64,000 nucleotides of DNA from Candidatus Rhodoferax mariagerensis. Its GTDB lineage: Bacteria > Pseudomonadota > Gammaproteobacteria > Burkholderiales > Burkholderiaceae_C. Shown here piece after piece: positions 30,901-40,621 of the stretch. How positions within the stretch are numbered: position 1 is the first letter of the stretch; each line of letters starts with the position of its first letter. Both the position numbers and the translations under genes were made by a program. The notes below the pieces were generated by a model. The model ran no database searches. It had not been told where the DNA came from and worked only from the letters and a program-made list of their open reading frames with translations. The DNA is taken from positions 1 through 64,000 of the forward strand of contig JADKAW010000009.1 of NCBI GenBank assembly GCA_016719055.1. The letters run 5' to 3'.

Positions 30901-33900
30901 GCCGGTGAACAGATTGCTGCCGCTGACCACCGGGCTCAGGGTGATGACGGTTCCACTGGCAAAGTTGGCCGAGCAGGTGCTGCCACAGTCAATGCCCGCG
31001 GGTGAACTGCTCACGCTGCCGGTGCCAGTGCCAGTTTTGGAGACGGTTAAGACAAATTGAGTGGCAAAGTTGGCGCTGACGCTTTTTGCTGCACTCATGG
31101 TCACGCTGCAGGCCCCTGTGCCCGTGCAGGCACCACTCCAGCCGGTAAACAGATTGCTGCCGCTGACCACCGGGCTCAGGGTGATGACGGTTCCACTGGC
31201 AAAGTTGGCCGAGCAGGTGCTGCCACAGTCAATGCCCGCGGGTGAACTGGTCACGCTGCCGGTGCCAGTGCCAGTTTTGGAGACGGTCAAGGCGTATCCC
31301 ACGGCAAAGTTAGCCGTCACGCTTTGCGCGGCACTCATGGTCACGCTGCAGGCCCCTGTGCCCGTGCAGGCACCACTCCAGCCGGTAAACAGGTTGGTGC
31401 CGGTGGCCGTCGCAGTCAACGTTACGCTCGTTCCACTCGTAACGTTGGTAGTGCAGGTACTGCCACAGTCAATGCCTGCAGGTGAACTGCTCACGCTGCC
31501 GGTGCCAGTGCCAGTTTTGGAGACGGTCAAGGCGTATCCCACGGCAAAGTTGGCGGTCACGTTTTTGGCCGCACTCATGGATACGCTGCAGGCCCCTGTG
31601 CCCGTGCAGGCACCACTCCAGCCGGTAAACAGATTGCTGCCGCTGACCACCGGGCTCAGGGTGATGACGGTTCCACTGGCAAAGTTGGCCGAGCAGGTGC
31701 TGCCACAGTCAATGCCCGTGGGTGAACTGCTCACGCTGCCGGTGCCAGTGCCAGTTTTGGAGACGGTCAAGGCGTATCCCACGGCAAAGTTGGCGGTCAC
31801 GTTTTTGGCCGCACTCATGGATACGCTGCAGGTCCCTGTGCCGGTACAGTCACCACTCCAGCCGGTAAACAGGTTGGTGCCGGTGGCCGTCGCAGTCAAC
31901 GTTACGCTCGTTCCACTCGTAACGTTGGTAGTGCAGGTACTGCCACAGTCAATGCCAGCAGGTGAACTGCTCACGCTGCCGGTGCCAGTGCCAGTTTGGA
32001 GACGGTCAAGACAAATTGAGTGGCAAAGTTGGCGCTGACGCTTTTGCTGCACTCATGGTCACGCTGCAGGCCCCTGTGCCCGTGCAGGCACCACTCCAGC
32101 CGGTAAACAGATTGCTGCCGCTGACCACCGGGCTCAGGGTGATGACGGTTCCACTGGCAAAGTTGGCCGAGCAGGTGCTGCCGCAGTCAATGCCTGCGGG
32201 TGAACTGCTCACGCTGCCGGTGCCAGTGCCAGTTTTGGAGACGGTCAAGGTATAGCCCACGGCAAAGTTGGCGGTCACGTTTTTGGCCGCACTCATGGAT
32301 ATGCTGCAGGTCCCTGTACCGGTACAGTCACCACTCCAGCCGGTAAACAGGTTGGTGCCGGTGGCCGTCGCAGTCAACGTTACGCTCGTTCCACTCGTAA
32401 CGTTGGTAGTGCAGGTACTGCCACAGTCAATGCCAGCAGGTGAACTGCTCACGCTGCCGGTGCCGGCTCCGGTTTTGGAGACGGTCAAGGTATAGCCCAC
32501 GGCAAAGTTGGCGGTCACGTTTTTGGCCGCACTCATGGATACGCTGCAGGTCCCTGTACCGGTACAGTCACCACTCCAGCCGGTAAACAGGTTGGTGCCG
32601 GTGGCCGTCGCAGTCAACGTTACGCTCGTTCCACTCGTAACGTTGGTAGTGCAGGTACTGCCACAGTCAATGCCAGCAGGTGAACTGCTCACGCTGCCGG
32701 TGCCAGTGCCAGTTTTGGAGACGGTCAAGACAAATTGAGTGGCAAAGTTGGCGCTGACGCTTTTTGCTGCACTCATGGTCACGCTGCAGGCCCCTGTGCC
32801 CGTGCAGGCACCACTCCAGCCGGTAAACAGATTGCTGCCGCTGACCACCGGGCTCAGGGTGATGACGGTTCCACTGGCAAAGTTGGCCGAGCAGGTGCTG
32901 CCACAGTCAATGCCCGCGGGTGAACTGGTCACGCTGCCGGTGCCGGCTCCGGTTTTGGAGACGGTCAAGGTATAGCCCACGGCAAAGTTGGCGGTCACGT
33001 TTTTGGCCGCACTCATGGATACGCTGCAGGTCCCTGTACCGGTACAGTCACCACTCCAGCCGGTAAACAGGTTGGTGCCGGTGGCCGTCGCAGTCAACGT
33101 TACGCTCGTTCCACTCGTAACGTTGGTAGTGCAGGTACTGCCACAGTCAATGCCTGCAGGTGAACTGGTCACGCTGCCGGTGCCAGTGCCAGTTTTGGAG
33201 ACGGTCAAGGCGTATCCCACGGCAAAGTTGGCGGTCACGTTTTGCGCGGCACTCATGGTCACGCTGCAGGTCCCTGTACCGGTACAGTCACCACTCCAGC
33301 CGGTAAACAGATTGCTGCCGCTGACCACCGGGCTCAGGGTGATGACGGTTCCACTGGCAAAGTTGGCCGAGCAGGTGCTGCCACAGTCAATGCCTGCGGG
33401 TGAACTGCTCACGCTGCCGGTGCCAGTGCCAGTTTTGGAGACGGTCAAGGTATAGCCCACGGCAAAGTTGGCGGTCACGTTTTTGGCCGCACTCATGGAT
33501 ACGCTGCAGGTCCCTGTACCGGTACAGTCACCACTCCAGCCGGTAAACAGGTTGGTGCCGGTGGCCGTCGCAGTCAACGTTACGCTCGTTCCACTCGTAA
33601 CGTTGGTAGTGCAGGTACTGCCACAGTCAATGCCTGCAGGTGAACTGCTCACGCTGCCGGTGCCAGTGCCAGTTTTGGAGACGGTCAAGACAAATTGAGT
33701 GGCAAAGTTGGCGCTGACGCTTTTGCTGCACTCATGGTCACGCTGCAGGCCCCTGTGCCCGTGCAGGCACCATTCCAGCCGGTGAACAGATTGCTGCCGC
33801 TGACCACCGGGCTCAGGGTGATGACGGTTCCACTGGCAAAGTTGGCCGAGCAGGTGCTGCCACAGTCAATGCCCGTGGGTGAACTGCTCACGCTGCCGGT

Positions 33901-36900
33901 GCCAGTGCCAGTTTTGGAGATGGTCAAGGCGTATCCCACGGCAAAGTTGGCGGTCACGTTTTTGGCCGCACTCATGGATACGCTGCAGGTCCCTGTGCTG
34001 GTACAGTCACCACTCCAGCCGGTAAACAGGTTGGTGCCGGTGGCCGTCGCAGTCAACGTTACGCTCGTTCCACTCGTAACGTTGGTAGTGCAGAGTACTG
34101 CCACAGTCAATGCCAGCAGGTGAACTGCTCACGCTGCCGGTGCCAGTGCCAGTTTTGGAGACGGTCAAGACAAATTGAGTGGCAAAGTTGGCGCTGACGC
34201 TTTTGCTGCACTCATGGTCACGCTGCAGGCCCCTGTGCCCGTGCAGGCACCACTCCAGCCGGTAAACAGATTGCTGCCGCTGACCACCGGGCTCAGGGTG
34301 ATGACGGTTCCACTGGCAAAGTTGGCCGAGCAGGTGCTGCCACAGTCAATGCCTGCGGGTGAACTGCTCACGCTGCCGGTGCCAGTGCCAGTTTTGGAGA
34401 CGGTCAAGACAAATTGAGTGGCAAAGTTGGCGCTGACGCTTTTTGCTGCACTCATGGTCACGCTGCAGGCCCCTGTGCCCGTGCAGGCACCACTCCAGCC
34501 GGTAAACAGATTGCTGCCGCTGACCACCGGGCTCAGGGTGATGACGGTTCCACTGGCAAAGTTGGCCGAGCAGGTGCTGCCACAGTCAATGCCCGCGGGT
34601 GAACTGCTCACGCTGCCGGTGCCAGTGCCAGTTTTGGAGACGGTCAAGGCGTATCCCACGGCAAAGTTAGCCGTCACGCTTTGCGCGGCACTCATGGTCA
34701 CGCTGCAGGCCCCTGTGCCCGTGCAGGCACCACTCCAGCCGGTGAACAGATTGCTGCCGCTGACCACCGGGCTCAGGGTGATGACGGTTCCACTGGCAAA
34801 GTTGGCCGAGCAGGTGCTGCCACAGTCAATGCCCGCGGGTGAACTGCTCACGCTGCCGGTGCCAGTGCCAGTTTTGGAGACGGTCAAGGCGTATCCCACG
34901 GCAAAGTTGGCGGTCACGTTTTGCGCGGCACTCATGGTCACGCTGCAGGCCCCTGTGCCCGTGCAGGCACCACTCCAGCCGGTAAACAGATTGCTGCCGC
35001 TGACCACCGGGCTCAGGGTGATGACGGTTCCGCTGGCAAAGTTGGCCGAGCAGGTGCTGCCACAGTCAATGCCCGCGGGTGAACTGCTCACGCTGCCGGT
35101 GCCAGTGCCAGTTTTGGAGACGGTCAAGGTATAGCCCACGGCAAAGTTGGCGGTCACGTTTTTGGCCGCACTCATGGATACGCTGCAGGTCCCTGTACCG
35201 GTACAGTCACCACTCCAGCCGGTAAACAGGTTGGTGCCGGTGGCCGTCGCAGTCAACGTTACGCTCGTTCCACTCGTAACGTTGGTAGTGCAGGTACTGC
35301 CACAGTCAATGCCTGCAGGTGAACTGCTCACGCTGCCGGTGCCGGCTCCGGTTTTGGAGACGGTCAAGGTATAGCCCACGGCAAAGTTGGCGGTCACGTT
35401 TTTGGCCGCACTCATGGATACGCTGCAGGTCCCTGTGCCGGTACAGTCACCACTCCAGCCGGTAAACAGGTTGGTGCCGGTGGCCGTCGCAGTCAACGTT
35501 ACGCTCGTTCCACTCGTAACGTTGGTAGTGCAGGTACTGCCACAGTCAATGCCAGCAGGTGAACTGCTCACGCTGCCGGTGCCAGTGCCAGTTTTGGAGA
35601 CGGTCAAGGCGTATCCCACGGCAAAGTTGGCGGTCACGCTTTGCGCGGCACTCATGGTCACGCTGCAGGCCCCTGTGCCCGTGCAGGCACCACTCCAGCC
35701 GGTAAACAGATTGTTGCCGCTGACCACCGGGCTCAGGGTGATGACGGTTCCACTGGCAAAGTTGGCCGAGCAGGTGCTGCCACAGTCAATGCCCGCGGGT
35801 GAACTGCTCACGCTGCCGGTGCCAGTGCCAGTTTTGGAGACGGTCAAGGCGTATTGCGCCGTTGTCAGTACTGCCAGGGAGGCTGGCAAATTGATGCGTG
35901 GTTTGACAAGGCTGTTGCGACTGTCTGTCACCGCAACGCCATTGTTGCTGAGCGCCGCAAGCACCTCGCTCACGGTTGCGTTAGGCGCTTTTTGTCGCAA
36001 GATTGCCCAGGCACCTGCCACATGGGGTGTGGCCATTGATGTTCCGTTCCAGGTTGCGTAGGCGCTATTGGGTAGTGAGGAATTAATGCCAGATCCGGGT
36101 GCCAGCAGATTCAAAAAAGAGACCGAATTGGAATAAGAAGCAACCGAGTCAGCCGTGTCCAGGGTCGCTCCCACACTCACCGCGCTTGAAATACAACCTG
36201 GCGCGCTCATGCTGGTGGGGTAGCCATTGTTGCCAGACGCAATTACCGTGGCAATGTTGACCGAGCGCAGGGTGTCTATGGCAGCTTTGACAGATGCGTT
36301 GTTTGCATCACAGGTGGCTTGGCTGGTGTAGCTGGCACTGCCAAGGCTCATATTGACGGAATCAATGTTGTAGGTGTTGCGCAGTGCGTACACCCTTTGC
36401 AAGCCAAGACCTGATCAGAACTCCAAGTCAACGCGCAGCTTGCGCTGCTAACGCACCAGGCAGTGCCGTCAAACCGCGAAAAGACCTGTATCGCAATCAG
36501 GTTGGCATCTTTGGCTACTCCGAACTTGCTACCATCGTTGCCAGCAACAATGCCCGCCACATGCGTGCCATGGTCGCATTTGCCAGCCGGGCACACCCCT
36601 GATGCATAGGGCAATGCTGAGCCTGCTTCCGTTGATGTTGTAACGCCCCCTGGGCAAACAGAAGTAGATCCATAGCCTGAATAGGTGGTCGAATAGCAGG
36701 CCTCAGACACCACCTTCCCGTTCAGAAATGGATGGTTTTTGTCAACACCAGTGTCCAGCACCGCCACTGTGCGCCCTGCGCCGGTGTAGCCGCTGGTCCA
36801 AGCCGTGGTGCCGCCCACGAGAGGCACGCTCTGCGCCAAACTGACAAACATCAGCTGGTCTTCTTCGATCGATGTAACCTCGACCAGATTGGCTAGTTGC

Positions 36901-37334
36901 TCTAGCTCTGTGGCATCGACTTCGAGTGCCACAAACGGGATATGGTCAAAGTTCTTTACCTTGTCGAGTTTGTTGCGCAAGGTGGGCATCTTATTGAGCA
37001 GGCTTGTGCGGGCGGTGGCAATGTCGTCCTGCTGCTGGTTTAAGTTGGCAGCAGACAGCAGACCCTCAGGCGCAAATGGCACACGCATGCCCACAATCAC
37101 GCGTATTGGTAAACCATTCTGTGCTTTGCTGCGTAACTGCTCCAGTGACTTGCTTGCTGCCACATTGGCACTGATAGTCAATGGTGCGGCAGGAGCGTTG
37201 CCCAGCAACACTCGCTTTGCTGATTGCGCATTTGCTGTGCTGCATAGCAGAACAGCACTCAGATTGGCCAATATTGCTAACCTGAAACACCACTTAAACC
37301 AGGGTTTTAGCCATGCTGGACATAGGTGCTTCAT
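27961..37334 (-). CDS. Secreted S8 subtilisin-like protease with ~30 InlB-B-like repeats (frame-interrupted)
   Basis: Reading across breaks gives about 3100 aa. Signal peptide (LAILANLSAVLLCSTANA), I9-like propeptide, S8 catalytic domain with Asp194 (VAVLDTGVDKNHP), His255 (CDHGTHVAG), oxyanion Asn (IASGNNGYP) and Ser (NGTSMATPHVAGA); thirty 80-residue repeats; a PPC-like domain (STAYFSFNVPAGASNLVVK); a Calx-beta domain (SVRENAGNAVITVTRTGG, VDYGSVAGSLTW); end PWLNLLLLDD. The frame is broken near 36415, 34199, 34094, 33720, 32041, 31994, 29532 and 29407, most of them one-base changes in T runs. Its neighbour at 37632-40054 is a near-identical copy with one repeat. Likely an extracellular or surface protease whose Cys-paired repeats form a stalk. 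If the indels are real it is dead. Confidence 0.8.
28670..35860 (-). repeat. Array of 30 tandem 240-bp units (80-aa divergent InlB B-repeats)
   Basis: Unit begins YALTVSKTGTGTGSVSSSPA, includes GIDCGSTC, the core NLFTGWSG and CTGTG(A/T)C, and ends ANFAVG. Two subtypes: A (STCSANFASGTVITLSPVV, GACTGTGAC), about 17 units, and B (STCTTNVTSGTSVTLTATA, GDCTGTGTC), about 13 units. In protein order: A B B A A A A B A B A B A B B A B A B A A B A B B A B A A A. Four cysteines per unit allow two local disulfides. Hybrid units such as B-front/A-back near 31330-31560 show shuffling at the NLFTGWSG core. Confidence 0.92.
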
Positions 37335-37462
37335 ATCAAACAGCCAAGTAAAGAAAGCGCTAATTCAGCATCAGCATCAAAATAGGACTTACGAGCAATG
37401 AAGCGGCGATTAACAGTTGCGTATTCAGCGGGATCACCGACGAAAACAGCCTTGAAGTGCAT
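37331..37462 (-). CDS. Small ORF overlapping the protease start (copy 1)
   Basis: 43 codons starting MHFKAVFVGDPAEYATVN and ending LSLLGCLI. The TGA overlaps the protease ATG (ATGA), so the two could be translationally coupled. It is duplicated exactly with the protease gene. No family recognised. It may be a leader ORF or the tail of a lost gene. Confidence 0.35.
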   Translation of the reverse strand: MHFKAVFVGDPAEYATVNRRFIARKSYFDADAELALSLLGCLI

Positions 37463-37631
37463 GCGACAGGGCTCCAACAAAAACGAAAGTAACTGGCACC
37501 AGCCGATTATGCTTTGGCTTTGGTTCTAATGACTATACCGGCTGGTCGCTTAGGTCGCCCGTCCGTCGTTATGGAATGGCTTTTGTGCGTCCATGAGAGG
37601 ACTGTGCTGATTTAGCCGCCTCAACTGTTGT
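37335..37631. other. Duplicated upstream region and duplication junction between the two proteases
   Basis: 37335-37502 is a near-exact copy of 40055-40222 upstream of the second protease. 37580-37620 (GCGTCCATGAGAGGACTGTG, then AGCCGCCTCAACTGT) resembles 40308-40350, the 3' end of the DUF2304 gene, showing that the duplicated block originally included the end of that neighbour. Confidence 0.6.
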
Positions 37632-40054
37632 TTAGTCCAGCAACAGCAGATTTAGCCATGGCATCGAGATGATCTCATCATCATTAATTCTGACTGCCAT
37701 GTTGGAAGTTGACAACAAACTAGCACCAGTTGCGTTGGTCAAGTTAACTGTGAACACCCGTGATCCTTGATTTCTAATGGTATTGTTGATGATTGGAACA
37801 CTAAAACTACGGTCGCTGGCATCGCCACTACCCCAAGTCAAACTGCCAGCCACTGAACCATAGTCAACCCCCGCTACTGCGCTGCCTGCACTGGTACTGT
37901 ATGAGACGCTGGCCACATCGTCACTCCCACCGGTGCGAGTAACTGTAATCACGGCATTGCCAGCGTTTTCTCTGACTGACATGCTTATCGCTGTAAAGCC
38001 AAGAGACCCAGGATTGTTCAGTGTTGCTGAGGTGTAACTGGCCGTTAAAGTAACGCCGCTGAATTCCAAAATCCCATCCAGCAAAATGTAATAAGTCGTC
38101 GCCAAAGGTGTCGCAAATGTACAAGTCTCGTTATTGCCGGCTGCGTGAGATTCGCATTGAAAAATAGAATTTGTCGGAAGGGCAGATGCGCGAACCAGCA
38201 AGTCAACATTTCCGGTGCCGCCAAGTGTCTTGACAACCAAGTTACTTGCCCCCGCAGGCACATTGAAAGAAAAATAGGCGGTGCTACCCACAGCCCCAGC
38301 CAGATTGCTTAGGTTGACAGGTGTGATGGCACCACGCACATCAAAGTTTGCGCTCATGCTTTTTGCAGCACTCATGGTCACGCTGCAGGTCCCTGTGCCC
38401 GTGCAGGCACCACTCCAGCCGGTAAACAGATTGTTGCCGCTGACCACCGGGCTCAGGGTGATGACGGTTCCACTGGCAAAGTTGGCCGAGCAGGTGCTGC
38501 CACAGTCAATGCCCGCGGGTGAACTGCTCACGCTGCCGGTGCCAGTGCCAGTTTTGGAGACGGTCAAGGCGTATTGCGCCGTTGTCAGTACTGCCAGGGA
38601 GGCTGGCAAATTGATGCGTGGTTTGACAAGGCTGTTGCGACTGTCTGTCACCGCAACGCCATTGTTGCTGAGCGCCGCAAGCACCTCGCTCACGGTTGCG
38701 TTAGGCGCTTTTTGTCGCAAGATTGCCCAGGCACCTGCCACATGGGGTGTGGCCATTGATGTTCCGTTCCAGGTTGCGTAGGCGCTATTGGGTAGTGAGG
38801 AATTAATGCCAGATCCGGGTGCCAGCAGATTCAAAAAGAGACCGAATTGGAATAAGAAGCAACCGAGTCAGCCGTGTCCAGGGTCGCTCCCACACTCACC
38901 GCGCTTGAAATACAACCTGGCGCGCTCATGCTGGTGGGGTAGCCATTGTTGCCAGACGCAATTACCGTGGCAATGTTGACCGAGCGCAGGGTGTCTATGG
39001 CAGCTTTGACAGATGCGTTGTTTGCATCACAGGTGGCTTGGCTGGTGTAGCTGCCACTGCCAAGGCTCATATTGACGGAATCAATGTTGTAGGTGTTGCG
39101 CAGTGCGTACACCCTTTGCAAGCCCAAGACCTGATCAGAACTCCAAGTCAACGCGCAGCTTGCGCTGCTAACGCACCAGGCAGTGCCGTCAAACCGCGAA
39201 AAGACCTGTATCGCAATCAGGTTGGCATCTTTGGCTACTCCGAACTTGCTACCATCGTTGCCAGCAACAATGCCCGCCACATGCGTGCCATGGTCGCATT
39301 TGCCAGCCGGGCACACCCCTGATGCATAGGGCAATGCTGAGCCTGCTTCCGTTGATGTTGTAACGCCCCCTGGGCAAACAGAAGTAGATCCATAGCCTGA
39401 ATAGGTGGTCGAATAGCAGGCCTCAGACACCACCTTCCCGTTCAGAAATGGATGGTTTTTGTCAACACCAGTGTCCAGCACCGCCACTGTGCGCCCTGCG
39501 CCGGTGTAGCCGCTGGTCCAAGCCGTGGTGCCGCCCACGAGAGGCACGCTCTGCGCCAAACTGACAAACATCAGCTGGTCTTCTTCGATCGATGTAACCT
39601 CGACCAGATTGGCTAGTTGCTCTAGCTCTGTGGCATCGACTTCGAGTGCCACAAACGGGATATGGTCAAAGTTCTTTACCTTGTCGAGTTTGTTGCGCAA
39701 GGTGGGCATCTTATTGAGCAGGCTTGTGCGGGCGGTGGCAATGTCGTCCTGCTGCTGGTTTAAGTTGGCAGCAGACAGCAGACCCTCAGGCGCAAATGGC
39801 ACACGCATGCCCACAATCACGCGTATTGGTAAACCATTCTGTGCTTTGCTGCGTAACTGCTCCAGTGACTTGCTTGCTGCCACATTGGCACTGATAGTCA
39901 ATGGTGCGGCAGGAGCGTTGCCCAGCAACACTCGCTTTGCTGATTGCGCATTTGCTGTGCTGCATAGCAGAACAGCACTCAGATTGGCCAATATTGCTAA
40001 CCTGAAACACCACTTAAACCAGGGTTTTAGCCATGCTGGACATAGGTGCTTCAT
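37632..40054 (-). CDS. Secreted S8 subtilisin-like protease with a single InlB-B-like repeat (one frameshift)
   Basis: About 807 aa if joined. Signal peptide, I9-like propeptide, catalytic Asp194, His255 and GTSMATPHVAGA Ser as in the upstream-repeat paralog, one 80-aa repeat (about 38345-38580), PPC-like and Calx-beta domains, ending PWLNLLLLD. A single A missing in an A run near 38833 separates the front (38831-40054) from the back (37632-38834), between the oxyanion Asn and the Ser. The break falls in a homopolymer, so a base-calling error is as likely as a mutation. Apart from the repeat number the two genes differ by a handful of bases. Confidence 0.82.
38343..38580 (-). repeat. Single InlB-B-like repeat unit in the second protease
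   Basis: The only repeat in this copy. Its front half has the GNNLFTGW variant found only in the first unit of the 30-unit array, and its back half has KSMSANFDVRG found only in the last unit. It therefore looks like a first/last-unit fusion, or the ancestral state before expansion. Confidence 0.85.
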
Positions 40055-40182
40055 ATCAAACAGCCAAGTAAAGAAAGCGCTAATTCAGCATCAGCATCAA
40101 AATAGGACTTACGAGCAATGAAGCGGCGATTAACAGTTGCGTATTCAGCGGGATCACCGACGAAAACAGCCTTGAAGTGCAT
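40051..40182 (-). CDS. Small ORF overlapping the protease start (copy 2)
   Basis: Identical in design to 37331-37462: 43 codons (MHFKAVFVGDPAEYATVN ... LSLLGCLI) with its TGA overlapping the protease ATG. Conserved in both duplicates, as expected from a recent duplication, so this is not independent evidence of function. Confidence 0.35.
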   Translation of the reverse strand: MHFKAVFVGDPAEYATVNRRFIARKSYFDADAELALSLLGCLI

Positions 40183-40270
40183 GCGACAGGGCTCCAACAA
40201 AAACGAAAGTAACTGGCACCAGAGCCGATTATGCTGTGCCAGGGACAACAGTCCTGAACAGGTTCTCGGG

Positions 40271-40621
40271 CTAGCTGCGGTCCTTGTGTAGTGGTTTTTG
40301 TGCATCCATCAATGCAACGCGCTGGTTGAGCCGCCTCAACTGTCGCTCCAGTTGTGTCTGGGTGATGTCAGCGTAAAGCGATTTGACCAGCAAAACCAGC
40401 ACGGTGCCCAGTAGCAGCGCGGCAGGGGGATAACTGATGCCGACCCAGCCCGCAATACGGTCAATCAGGCCAGGCCAAAAACCTAGCAATACTGCAAGTA
40501 CAGCGATAACGATCCAGAACAGACCGTGCAAGATGTAAATGTGGTCACGGCGCAACAGGTGCAAAATGACCAGTGCCAGCCCCAGGCCGAGCAAGCTGGT
40601 AGTGATTTGAAGGTTAGCCAT
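40271..40621 (-). CDS. DUF2304 family membrane protein
   Basis: 116 aa with three predicted TM helices (TTSLLGLGLALVILHLL, LHGLFWIVIAVLAVLLGFW, PPAALLLGTVLVLLVKSLY) and a charged C-terminal coil (TQTQLERQLRRLNQRVALMD). DUF2304 proteins often neighbour polyprenyl-phosphate glycosyltransferases. Function is not established. The start overlaps the stop of the upstream TPR gene by one base (TGATG), so the two are cotranscribed. Its 3' end is the apparent boundary of the protease duplication. Confidence 0.82.
   Translation of the reverse strand: MANLQITTSLLGLGLALVILHLLRRDHIYILHGLFWIVIAVLAVLLGFWPGLIDRIAGWVGISYPPAALLLGTVLVLLVKSLYADITQTQLERQLRRLNQRVALMDAQKPLHKDRS

Noticed and set aside
28670..35860. 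The regular array as a CRISPR
   Set aside because: Units are 240 bp, have no unique spacers, and encode an in-frame protein repeat.
28613..36061. Many plus-strand open frames across the repeat array (62-325 codons, with LQAPVPVQAPLQPVN-type and SGKVGADAF-type repeats)
   Set aside because: They repeat with the 240-bp period because they are antisense frames of the protease repeats; no start signals or independent family resemblance.
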